A DNA stretch of 19,866 nt from positions 1-19,866 of the forward strand of contig JAAVTG010000426.1 of NCBI GenBank assembly GCA_011947345.1. The letters run 5' to 3'. Source of the stretch: Phytophthora quininea. Its lineage: Eukaryota > Oomycota > Peronosporomycetes > Peronosporales > Peronosporaceae. The notes beneath the pieces were generated by a model that was not told the DNA's origin, made no database searches, and saw only the letters and a list, made by a program, of their open reading frames with translations. Position numbers and translations under genes: made by a program. Below, in pieces: positions 7,866-16,588 of this stretch (position 1 is its first letter; every line of letters begins with the position of its first letter).

Positions 7866-9981
7866 TTAACGCAATTTAGTGAAGTCCCGAATGGCTCCAG
7901 CGACAACATTGAACGTGCTCGTTGCACCGCTCGAGTTCTGCAACATCTTGGTCAGGTCACGTCGTTGGTCACAGATTTGCTTTAGACCACGCCTTTGGCC
8001 TGATCGATATCTGACCCGTTTTATACTCTTCCCATTCACGTCCCGGTCGACGGTCAAGCCGCAGCCTCCATTCTTCGTCAAGCAATGCAGGACCTAGTGC
8101 ACCTTCACGACTTTTTCTTTTTCATTGCGGAAGACGCGCTTGGTGGTCTGGTTGGTCATTTTCGCTGCGCATGCACAGTCAAAGTCCACACAGCTGGTTC
8201 TGAACTCGTCCACTGCGACGACTTCACATCGAGCTGCGAGACAGCGGGCTAACATTTTGACAGGGCCGGCCGGACAGTTCTTGATGTGGGAGTTGCAAGC
8301 AGCACCGCTATCACCGAAGCCAATGATCGTCTTTTGTTGTTTGGTGCCATCTCGTTGATCGCACGGTCGATCTGGCGGGTCTTCTGCGTGTATCGGCGAA
8401 ACTTCAACTTCCTGAAGATTGGTCTGTAGAAGAAAGTTAGTAGCTTGCGCCCATCCTCAAAGAAAAAGTTGATGTGCTCCATGACGACCGATAGGCTCGA
8501 AGTTTTCTTGGTCAGCGTGGCTTGAAGGAGGTCGCGCACTTCGGTGTCTTTGGCAATCTCGTTCCTGGAGCGGCAATTCGAACGCATGAACCCACTGGCA
8601 CTACGGTATGCAGTTGTGCGAAAGCGCACTGACTTCCCAAGGTTGTTCGTAGCTGTGATGAGATCGGTCCTGCCCGGATCAATCCCCCCACAACGTCGTA
8701 GTCGGTGAGCTTTCCCTTCGATGTCTTGGAGAGCGTGGGTCCCAGGACCCAGGACGTCCGACGTAGTGGCGTCGGCTGCGACGTCGCCGCTCGATCACCG
8801 TTTCTTGGCTCGTTTCTTCTTTCCTCTGGTAGGGCGGCTCATGTGGATGGAGACGCCGTATCCATCTGTCGAGATCTCCCTCGCGAATTTCCTCTTCTCC
8901 TCTTTCTCCACTACGTCGACTCGGAAGAAACGACGCCACCACAGATCGCTGAGCTCTTTCCACCGTGATATGTTCTTCCGGCGCAAGCTCTCCCCAGCGT
9001 CCATGTCTCGCTGCCGAGCTCCACCGTCATGGTCAAATCGACGTGGGGACTCCGTTTCAGAAGCCCCCAGAAAGCACTTGAGTCCATGGTGAAGTACGAA
9101 GCCTCGAAGCCCTTTTGGACGGCAGCAACCCGTAGACACGAAGCTCATCAACTTCGTCGTTATCCTTTTCTCGTTCGTTGGCGGCCTCAATGTCCTTCAG
9201 GTAGCCATGCATCACTGGCACCAAGTCATACAGTTTCCAGCTAATTTTGCCGCTAGGAGACCGCGGAGTTTGGCACGCAGACTCTGGACCACGGGGTCGT
9301 CACCGGTGTAGTCTGCTGCAAACACTACATCGAGCTAAGTATGAGTCTCCTCCTTCTCGAGCTCCAGTGTCTCCAGAGCATGTCGTCGCAGTCGCTTGGC
9401 GAAGTTCTCCACGACGCTGTTCTGGGTGTTGGTCGCCATCGCGGTGGCTGCTGTCGTCAGCCATCCTGGGCTGCGATGGGTTGCGTCGATTGGAGCCGTG
9501 GCGCCCGTGGCTGGATGAAATCAAACCCACCCATCTCCGCATTAAACTTGTTTGGTGGCTGACCGTAGAAGTTTTTGGTCGAAATCAAGGCCCAAAGGTC
9601 GCTTCTGCGAAGAGGAGACCAGCGAGTACCAGCACGACCTTGCTCCAGCTGGAATCGCTGCTGTAGGGATAACTTGGTTCTGGCGCGGTTGGTGGCCAGG
9701 CTGAGGCACGTCTGGAAAAACTCCTTGGCCATGACTCCAAGCACCTTCCTGCCCTCCAATTGCCGCAGAACGTAAAAGCTTGCAAGCAGGTAGGCTTCGG
9801 CGATAGCCTGATTAACGTCGAGGAGAACTTCATCCCACGCCAGCGTCCGAGCTTCTTTCCGGCAGAACTGGTGCATGGTTTTCTTGATGGCAAAGAAGTC
9901 GAGGCCTTTGTTATGCTGAAGCCGCTCAGCGACGTCCGGGCGGGGGTGGCCGGTGGAGACTTGGTCGACGTCTTGCTCCAT
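7866..9981 (-). pseudogene. Fanzor (eukaryotic TnpB-like RNA-guided nuclease), decayed copy
   Basis: About 705 codons on the minus strand show the Fanzor plan. An N-terminal helical region (ARTLAWDEVLLDVNQAIAEA then YLLASFYVLRQLEGR, about 9850-9740) is followed by a wedge-like region ending in EISTDGYGVSIHMSRP (about 8880-8830). RuvC-I is GIDPGRTDLITATNN, with Asp at 8678-8680. A basic helix reads KLKFRRYTQKTRQIDRAI. RuvC-II is VVAVDEFRTS, with Glu at 8205-8207. The zinc ribbon has TSCVDFDCAC and then LHCLTKNGGCG. RuvC-III is VDRDVNG (8031-8051), and the TAA is at 7866-7868. The active-site and zinc residues are therefore all present. The gene is nevertheless broken by several frame changes (near 9470, 9250, 9100, 9000, 8700, 8340) and by in-frame TAG codons at 9335-9337 and 8094-8096. 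The start at 9981 is tentative; an upstream ATG at 10051-10053 would need a frame change. In a live copy this would be a nuclear RNA-guided DNA endonuclease. Confidence 0.82.
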
Positions 9982-10331
9982 TCTTGCGCCTTACTTGCTG
10001 GTGTGACGGCGAATCCAGAAGTGAAGAGGGATTAGCAACTTCAACGTGGGGCATACTTAACTTAACACTTTTGATTGCGAGCAATCGCCCAATCCCTGCA
10101 AGCGTCCTGCACGCGCTCACACGTCGCAGGTAAATGAAGCCTGGCGCTCGAGATGGAGAAGGCGGATACAAAGCTCTGGCCTTCGTGTGCATCAATGCTA
10201 TTTTTTTTACATATATTCAACTGACTCGCTTTTGTATTAGTTGGAAAGCAACGAGGCTGCTGTGATTCTTGCCGTTGTGAAGGGCCGCTGGCTGGCGTTC
10301 TTTCTTTCCTGGTGCTGCGGCAGCTTTCCAC
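9982..10331. other. Junction between the Fanzor gene and the truncated symporter
   Basis: This stretch holds no conserved coding sequence. The symporter frame runs through it to a TAA at 10062-10064 but encodes about 90 residues unlike any transporter segment. A run of eight T (10201-10208) and AT-rich DNA follow. The Fanzor promoter and the right end of the mobile island should be here; no inverted repeat or target-site duplication was recognised. Confidence 0.5.
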
Positions 10332-11846
10332 CTTGGACACCTCGGCCAGAAACACGATGGCGATCGGCGTGCCGACGACAGTTCCATCCATACCAATGGT
10401 GGCGCCAAGTGAGACCACGAATCGGTAGATTTCCTCGGGGATGATGGTGGTGGCGGCAATGCATTCCATCAACACCGGAATCGTTGCTGCTGACGACGCG
10501 CATCCCATAGCGAACGGGCCATTTTGGACGTCCACTCGAATGGATTAAAGTTGACGAACAAGCGCATGAAGACTGGGTAGAACACAAACACGTGAACGGC
10601 CTGGCCACAGATATCGCAGGCGCAGTACACGGCCACACCTTTCACGAGCGTAGCGAGGTCTTGCAATTGGCGATCGCTGCTGCTAAGAGCGAGCAGATCG
10701 CCACTGGAGTCCAGCTGATCACCAACCCGATGAACGTGATGAACGCCACGTTCGCGTCGCGAATCACTTCCGTCGCAGCCTTCAAATGGTGCTTGGCTAG
10801 GACCATCCCGAACAGCACCGCGAACGTGATGACGAACAGCAGTGTGCCCTCGGCGAACGCCTGCGTGATGTTGCTCGACACAAGCGCGTACAGTTGGGTC
10901 ATCAAGGCTTCGGTCAGCGTCAAGTCTTGGAACGTGTTTTCGGATCGCTCGTAGGTGCCGTTCAAGTCCCGCTTGAAGAAGAGAGCTGGTTTGTCTTTCA
11001 TGTTGTCGTAATTGTCGGCAGCTCCGCTGGCGTTCAGGGATGTTGGAAGGTGTTACCTTCACAGAGAAAGGTAAGAAGAGTTGGCGACCTGTGGGCTTGT
11101 TGTGTTTTTGCAGACTAATCTCTTACTGTATCTTGGCTAACTACGATTGCTATCCCTATTGCAGCAACAATATTTGGTTGCCGAAACACGGTGTGACTCG
11201 CCATCAAAAGATCACGCCTGTTGAAGATCGCGATCTTTTCAACAAGGGATCCGTAGAACTTGCACTCTACCGTGCCGTTCGTCGACCACGACAAATAGTA
11301 CCCAGGCCGATCCCCGCATTCGATGGCGATCGGCGCTGCCGTGTCCATCACTGGGAGATCCATGGAGTTGAATCCTTTGCGGAAGACTAGCGCCATTAGA
11401 AGGCCGATGGTGGTGGCCACTGCAGTAGTGATCAGGTACAAAAGCACTGTGCGTCCGCCAATGTTGGTGGCTTTATCGACCAACGTCATGTCTGCCATGC
11501 TCACTACAAGGCCGCAGAAGACGAGCGGTGTCACGAGACACTGCACCGCTCGGATGAACAGGTCTCCGATCGTACCGATCCACGTGATGGCCATACTAGG
11601 TGTGCCAACGGTGTTTAGGACGACGCCGAGCGCCACGCCAATTACGACCCCGCACAGTGTGCCGGGTAGTCCAAAGTACCACGTCGCGATGCGGCCAGGA
11701 GGTTCGATGGGGTTTTGCGTTCCCGTAATTTCGAAGCTGCTGCGAGTGCTGTTGGAAGGCGTGTGGAGGCTCTCGAATGACATGCTCGGCAGCGGCTGCG
11801 ACATCGCAATGCTGTTGGGGTCGGTAGTGCCAACGACGAAAGGCAT
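10062..11846 (-). CDS. SLC1/EAAT-type dicarboxylate/amino acid:cation symporter, C-terminally truncated
   Basis: This is a sodium-coupled transporter of the glutamate/neutral amino acid family in the plasma membrane. From the ATG at 11844-11846 there is a Ser/Thr-rich cytosolic tail of about 55 residues and then membrane segments such as GTLCGVVIGVALGVVL and TVLLYLITTAVATTIGLLMA. An extracellular loop with N-G-T glycosylation sites follows. Later come TLLFVITFAVLFGMVLA, the family hairpin signature CASSAATIPVLMEC (about 10502-10461) and GATIGMDGTVVG with the MDGT cation motif (about 10406-10371). Homology ends at AEVSK (about 10332): hairpin 2 and TM8 are missing, and the frame runs on into unrelated sequence. 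A probable intron is 11057-11126 (GTAAGA donor). Frame changes near 11020-11056, 10660 and 10540 fit lost homopolymer bases. The truncation faces the Fanzor gene, so insertion or deletion by mobile DNA may have removed the 3' part. A functional transporter is unlikely unless a distant exon is used. Confidence 0.8.
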
Positions 11847-11896
11847 GTCGGCGTAAGGTTGTCGTGGGGGAGTATCGCTTTTGCCTTCGAGTTGGC

Positions 11897-11910
11897 AAAT
11901 CGACTAATGA
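11897..11910 (-). promoter_or_regulatory. Oomycete Inr core promoter of the symporter gene
   Basis: The minus strand reads TCATTAGTCGATTT, close to the oomycete initiator TCATTYYNCAWTTT (11 of 14). CGATTTGCC follows in the position of the FPR element (CAWTTTNYY). It lies about 50 bp upstream of the ATG at 11846, a normal distance for oomycete transcripts with short leaders. Confidence 0.6.
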
Positions 11911-12095
11911 TGCCATGTTAGATCAACACGCTGTTTTGGTAGCTACTGTGGCTTTTGGACTATGCATCCTGCGTGAACGAGCGCTCCGAGCACGCGGAGT
12001 TAGCAGTTTGATGATCGAATTCGATCGCTGTGCAATGCACTGTTGGCCACGGTCTAATGTGCAGCATGATAACGACGATATGCGGGACGCGAGAG

Positions 12096-12377
12096 ATGTT
12101 TCGCTTTCGAAGCTGTGTTCGACACTTGGGGCAACGTCTTGGGAAATCCAGCGTAACCACGTGCTTAACCGCGCTTGCCGTGTTTCTTCGGTACATGACA
12201 GCTTGTCGGAGCCTCAACAAACTGCGTTCGTACGCAGCAGAAGACTTGCAAAATCGACTCGATTTCATGCCGCCCAAAACAAGGGACGACCTGAGATGCA
12301 CCTATCCGTTACACTTCAATTCCGGACGCAGCCAATGTGTCTCTCCTCATAATCACTGTATAAATCATACAGTATAG
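12096..12377 (+). CDS. Small hypothetical ORF, doubtful
   Basis: A 93-codon frame starts at ATG 12096 and ends at TAG 12377. Its N-terminus is basic and hydroxylated (MFRFRSCVRHLGQRLGKSS), which would suit a mitochondrial presequence, and it continues with SLNKLRSYAAEDLQNRLDFM. Other open frames overlap it on both strands, and no domain is recognised. The 600-bp gap between the divergently placed symporter and carboxypeptidase could equally be purely regulatory. A perfect 7-bp hairpin (ACTGTAT/ATACAGT, 12355-12373) overlaps its 3' end. Confidence 0.22.
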   Translation: MFRFRSCVRHLGQRLGKSSVTTCLTALAVFLRYMTACRSLNKLRSYAAEDLQNRLDFMPPKTRDDLRCTYPLHFNSGRSQCVSPHNHCINHTV

Positions 12378-12482
12378 AACTCCCAAGTTTACTACTTTGT
12401 CTGCGTCCGGTGACCCGCCCATTTGATCCCAAGCACCACAACGTCAGTAACAATTGATCTCGCAGTGCACGCTTCCAGCAGC

Positions 12483-13980
12483 ATGAAGATCGCCACAATC
12501 TTCATCGCCGTTGCTCTGTTGAGTGCAAACTTACTCCCAAACGCAGTGCAAGCTGCCCACGTCAAAGTGCACCACCGTCGCCACCATGCAGCTCGCCATC
12601 GATACAGTCTGCAAGGCACCAAGGCAGCAATGGACGCTGCTTTGCAGACTCCTCACCACCGCTTGGACATCCGCAGCATCAAGACCGTCGACTCTACTGG
12701 ACCAGTGACTGCACACAGCATCGTCCAAGCAGACGTGGTCGGAACCGACCGAGATGTAAACGATTTTGCAGCCGCTGGAGCTTTACAGTCCACCACCAAG
12801 ATCCACTCCAAGCATATTCGAGGGCATGTGACCACCACTTCGTCACCGCCGTTAAAAGTGCTCAAGCATAAGGGGTACAACGAGGCTGCAGTGGTGGCCA
12901 AAGACAGAGGAGAAGTGACGGCCTGCCTCGAACGCACAGAAGGCTATCTGGACGACTTGAGAGACGCAACGGACGACAACACCAGTGAAGACTTGATCTA
13001 CTCGGAAAACCCCTTCTTTGAGTGCTTCCGACCGGTGCACGAGGTGTTTGAGTTCCTCAATGAGCTAGCGGAGCAGAATCCGCAGTACGTCACCAAGTAC
13101 GAGAACGTGTCGACTTCATACGAAGGCGAAGCGATCCCCGCTTTCAAGATTTCGACTGCGACCAAGGACGAGCAGAGTGAGAAGAAGACGTTGTACACTC
13201 AAGCATTGATCCACGCCCGAGAATGGCAGGCAGGAGCTGCGACGTTCTTCACGATGGCGTCCATGCTGGACGACCTTCGAGCAGGGAAAAAGAGGCGTCC
13301 ACTCTGTTTGACAAGTTCGACTGGGTCTTCGTCCCGGTCGTCAACGTTGACGGATACAAGTTCACGTGGGAAGTGGATCGGATGTGGCGCACCAACCGCC
13401 ACTTGGTCGAGAAGAATGGCCAGCATTGGGGAGTGGATTTGAACCGCAACTGGCCGCCACAAGAGTATTTCAATCTCGATCCCAGTGATGTGGACGAGGA
13501 GACTTACCCTGGTTCGTATCCCCTTAGTGAACCCGAGACTGCAGGGATTTTCGACTTTATTACTAGTCTGGAAGGGCTTAGTGGACTGGTGGACATGCAC
13601 ACGTTTGGTGGAGAAGTGTTACGTCCATTTAGCAACCAGAAAGGCAGCGGTGCTGAGCCGTTTGGCTCGAAGATGAAGGCGCTGGGGAAAGCATGCGTAA
13701 GGCGCTGTCAACGAAGCCAGGGGTGCAGTACGTTAGCGAGACTGGGGCCTATCTGTACAAGGCTTACGGGTGTTTCGACGATGGCATGTTCCTCCACTAC
13801 AATCTGACAGTGCCTGCGTTGACCATCGAAGTGGAAGGCGATGACTTTGTTTCGCCACAGAGCTCTATCCGTCCAGTTGGCAAGAATATCTACAAGGGGC
13901 TGCGTCAGTTCGCTCTCGAAGCTTTGAACTACAGCAAGTTGGTGGGGAATATTATAACGATACGGATTCCGACAGCGTAG
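12483..13980 (+). CDS. Secreted M14 zinc carboxypeptidase with propeptide
   Basis: This metallocarboxypeptidase removes C-terminal residues from peptides, probably outside the cell. The start at ATG 12483 gives a clear signal peptide (KIATIFIAVALLSANLL then PNAVQA) followed by a propeptide of about 170 residues. The catalytic domain has the zinc motif HAREW (His 13212-13214, Glu 13221-13223). It also has the substrate-binding GVDLNRNWPP (about 13431-13460), the third zinc ligand in VDMHTFGG (His 13598-13600) and the catalytic Glu in LTIEVEG (13828-13830). With its two frame breaks read through it is about 499 residues, usual for a zymogen carboxypeptidase, and has no intron. The breaks lie in A runs at about 13289-13294 and 13687-13689, each matching one missing base, so I treat the gene as intact in the organism. 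Secretion suggests nutrient acquisition or protein turnover in the apoplast; this is inference. Confidence 0.9.
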
Positions 13981-14142
13981 AGGGAGAGTTGTACATGGAA
14001 TCTCTCAGTGCTAGCGGTAGTGAATAAGACAGAACTTGGTTTTCAAGAAATCGGGATAATATGTCAACGTATGACCGGCGTGCCAGCACTGCTCGGCCAC
14101 AACAGCATCGATGTAATTATAGTGCATTTACCTTCTGTGACC

Positions 14143-15343
14143 ATGAAGGTGAAATTGCAAGTCGGTGTACCAGACACGTGGATTGCAGCACTTCCAGAGA
14201 GCCTCAAACATGAGTTTTCGCTGGAAGAGCTAGAGCAGATGAAGCAACAGGTCGGCCAAGTTCTTGGCTATTTGTGAGTGATTTGATCTCACATCTGTGC
14301 CGCAGTTTTCCGATTTCGACACGAGTGGCGATGGCAGCATTGCAGCTTCGGAGCTGATTGTTCTGATGGAGTCCATGGCGATCCACACGACGCTAGAAGA
14401 AGTATCGTACTTCTGCTTGAAGGAAACATGTGATAAATGCTGACTTTTTGGCGTCTGTAGGTGCAAGAGTTGATAGACAAGGTCGATGATAATTGCTCAG
14501 GCGAGCTGGAATACCACGAGTTTGTTCGCGTAAGAACAGCAACATGTTTAGCTTAGTCATTCGTCGAGTGACATTTGATTTTGTTTCTACCTAGCTGGTG
14601 AGTGGCGTTCGTCGAGGAGACGGAGACAAGCTAGCTCTGTTCCTTCAGCACTCGAAACATGTCATGGCCATTCGCCGTGAACTTCTCGATTTGAACGCAC
14701 ACCCGACCGAGAACTCCCAAGTTTTTGGTGTGAAAGGTAAGCAACACTATGCACTGGATTTTGGAAGTAAGTTAGTTATGTATAACATGTCCGCAGAGAA
14801 TGCGTGGGAGTGGAAAGTGTTGGTACATGGGCCACAAGGATCGCCATATGAAGGAGGAGTGTTTAACTTTTGCGTTCGGTAAGGGCTGTCAAAAAAAAAA
14901 TGTGTGCAGCGTTTGTTGACCTTTACTGCTGTAAAAGGTTCGGACACGAGTATCCGTTCGAGCCACCAAAACTTTGCTGCCTGACACGGATTTATCATCC
15001 AAACTTCGTCCCACTGCTGAATGGCTCGATGTTGCTTTTCGGGTTGCTCCAGCGATGGAATCCCGAGTGGCGGATGCGGCAACTTCTCGAAGAGGTCGAG
15101 CGGATTTTAGCAGCACCTGATGAAAGTCTTATGGACGACTTTGAAGCCGACACGGCGGAGATGCTGCAAGGTGGAACCATGGATACCCAAGCAGCTATCC
15201 GTACAATCATCGCTGTCGCCAAGACGAAAGCTGCCCGTCACCCGCGTGTCATTGCACTCGAGTGCATTTCAGCATACCGCGACGATCACGAGCAATTTGT
15301 TCGGCATGCACAAGAATTTACGCGACGATGTGCAGCTTCGTAA
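14143..15343 (+). CDS. EF-hand pair fused to a ubiquitin-E2-like (UEV-type) domain
   Basis: This is a six-exon gene of about 300 residues. Exons are 14143-14250, 14306-14401, 14461-14529, 14595-14736, 14797-14878 and 14938-15343. Introns are 55-65 nt, and all donors except the first are GTAAGN or GTATCG. Exons 1-3 encode two canonical calcium loops: DTSGDGSIAASE (residues ~40-51) and DDNCSGELEYHE (~75-86). Exons 4-6 encode an E2 fold: AWEWKVLVHGPQGSPYEGGVF, then FGHEYPFEPPK, RIYHPNF and NGSMLLFGLLQRWNPEW. The residue after NGSM, where active E2 enzymes have the catalytic Cys, is Leu, so this looks like an inactive E2 variant. A helical tail of about 90 residues follows. The joins between exons give an unbroken frame across the whole fold. 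ATG 14071 is an alternative start. The role is unknown; calcium-gated binding of ubiquitin or an E2 partner is a reasonable guess. The first donor is GTC (14251); GTT at 14260 would add three residues. Confidence 0.8.
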
Positions 15344-15813
15344 ATAAAAACAGCAAGAATACGACAACTACAGCCACTCGTTCGTGAATTATTTGCTTCT
15401 GTCACCTTGTCAAAGTCTCAAGAGCCTACGAAGTATGTTTACACGAGTAAAAGTTTCGTAAAACTGGAGACACTTTGGTTCTGAGTTGGAATACTAGCGT
15501 AGTAGTAACTGCTGATAGTGTTCTGTTTTCAGTCAGGAGGAAACCCCGACGAGATTTCGATAGAGTGCAGGATTGTGGCGTCAAATGAGTCGTATATCCT
15601 GCTCGTGGTGAATAAAAATCGGCTGCTCTCAAAGAACCCCGCAAACAGATATCGATACGGAAATCTATCAGGAAGTCAGGACCAACGTGTCATTAGCACG
15701 TTATGGTGTCCAGCCAAGCCAGAACCCAGAAGTGATCGGCATCATACGAGTAATACCAGCTAGACATTTGTTTTTAATCGTCATCTGCTGCATTCCAGCG
15801 ATCCAAGCCTCGA
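15344..15813. other. Intergenic region with no recognisable gene
   Basis: This region lies between the EF-hand/E2 gene and the cutinase promoter. Short open frames occur on both strands (for example 15518-15763) but none shows a domain or coding-like composition. AATAAA at 15343-15348, just at the end of the upstream gene, may be its polyadenylation signal. Confidence 0.5.
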
Positions 15814-15830
15814 TCACTTTGCATTTTCCC
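15814..15830 (+). promoter_or_regulatory. Oomycete Inr + FPR core promoter of the cutinase gene
   Basis: TCACTTTGCATTTT (15814-15827) matches 13 of 14 positions of the oomycete initiator TCATTYYNCAWTTT. The overlapping CATTTTCCC (15822-15830) is a full match to the FPR element CAWTTTNYY. The pair sits about 45 bp upstream of the ATG at 15861, typical for oomycete transcription starts. It is the best promoter match in the window. Confidence 0.75.
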
Positions 15831-15860
15831 TCCATTCCAACCAACACTACAATTCCGCTG

Positions 15861-16500
15861 ATGAAGTTGCCAACTTCTAGCTCGACCATCTTCGGATCCG
15901 TCCTGTTACTTCTAATTACCACTACAGTTCAAGCCAATTGCTCGGATGTGCACGTCGCCTTCGCTCGGGGCACTGGCGAGACGCCTGGATTCGGCAAATG
16001 TGGCGACCCTTTCGCCAGCAACATCACGTCCAACTTGGCAACTTGACGGTGTCCTCCTACGCCGTCGATTATCCCGCTTCTCCTGATCAACTGGACGCTG
16101 GCGACAGAGCGACTGACATGACCGACCACGTCGTCACCATGGCCAAGCAATGCTCCACCACCGTCTTCGTGCTGGGCAGCTACTCTCAAGGAGCCACCGC
16201 CGTCGACATCTCTATCGGCATCAACACCATTCTCGGCTCAGGCGACGTCATACCAGAGTCTCTATCGTCGCGGCTTTTAGATGTCGTCACGTTCGGGAAC
16301 CCGCTGCGGCTATTTGGCAAGGACATTGCGGAGAGCAGCTCCATCTACGGATCCAAGGCCATCGAGTTCTGCAACAAGGCGACCCAGTCTGTGGCAATGG
16401 ACTAAATATTGAGGCCCATTTGGCGTACTCGACGGACGGAACGGTGCCGAGTGCAGCGCAACAAGCTGCCAACTTGGTAAAGACCAACTACAAGTTGTAG
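15861..16500 (+). CDS. Secreted cutinase (CE5 family serine esterase)
   Basis: This is an alpha/beta-hydrolase that cleaves ester bonds of cutin, the plant surface polyester, and acts outside the cell. The start at ATG 15861 gives a signal peptide ending TTTVQA before NCSDVHVAFARGTGE, the standard cutinase N-terminal motif with a conserved Cys. The nucleophile elbow is GSYSQGA, with Ser at 16184-16186. The catalytic Asp is in GDPVCGNG (16381-16383) and the His in EAHLAYSTDG (16417-16419). Length is about 213 residues, usual for the family. Two frame breaks, near 16037-16041 and 16376-16380 (both G runs), each correspond to one missing base. All catalytic residues are present across the frames, so the gene is probably intact in the organism. 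The final codons form one arm of a long palindrome. Cutinases are often multicopy in Phytophthora. Confidence 0.92.
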
Positions 16501-16509
16501 TTGGTCTTT
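16479..16509. repeat. 31-bp perfect palindrome spanning the cutinase stop codon
   Basis: AAAGACCAACTACAA (16479-16493), a central G, and TTGTAGTTGGTCTTT (16495-16509) form a perfect 15-bp stem with a single central base. The TAG stop (16498-16500) is inside the second arm, so the last coding residues (KTNYKL) are mirrored into the 3' UTR. As RNA a small hairpin loop would have to open. It may act as a 3'-end or stability element, or be a foldback mutation. Confidence 0.9.
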
Positions 16510-16588
16510 TGTAGCCATGCGTCCGTATATAGAAATATATGTTCTTATACAAGAAGTTACGATTGACTGGTCTCATAGTCAAAACAAC

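Larger units (their letters stand above)
5610..9981. mobile_element. Transposon island: MULE transposase plus convergent Fanzor gene
   Basis: Two mobile-element genes sit tail to tail with no host gene between them: the MULE transposase on the plus strand and the Fanzor nuclease relative on the minus strand. Coordinates given are the gene limits, since terminal inverted repeats and target-site duplications were not found. Fanzor genes have been reported as passengers of eukaryotic DNA transposons of several superfamilies, so a single composite element is plausible. Two independent insertions that happen to abut is the alternative. Confidence 0.5.

Noticed and set aside
5287..7966. GTCAGGTCA repeated at about 5287, 7594 and 7954.
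   Set aside because: One copy is inside Fanzor coding sequence and the flanks differ, so it looks like chance.
8705..9092. Overlapping open frames on the plus strand through 8.7-9.7 kb.
   Set aside because: They are antisense to the Fanzor frames, which carry recognisable motifs; the plus-strand translations show none.
5083..10045. AATCCCTCT near 5086-5094 (plus) and near 10024-10032 (minus) as a possible terminal inverted repeat of the mobile island.
   Set aside because: Only nine bases match, the copy on the right is just 5' of the Fanzor start, and similarity does not extend.
10469..11062. A 197-codon minus-strand frame rich in Arg, His and Asp.
   Set aside because: It is mostly an out-of-frame reading of the symporter; only its first few and last about 50 codons follow the transporter frame.
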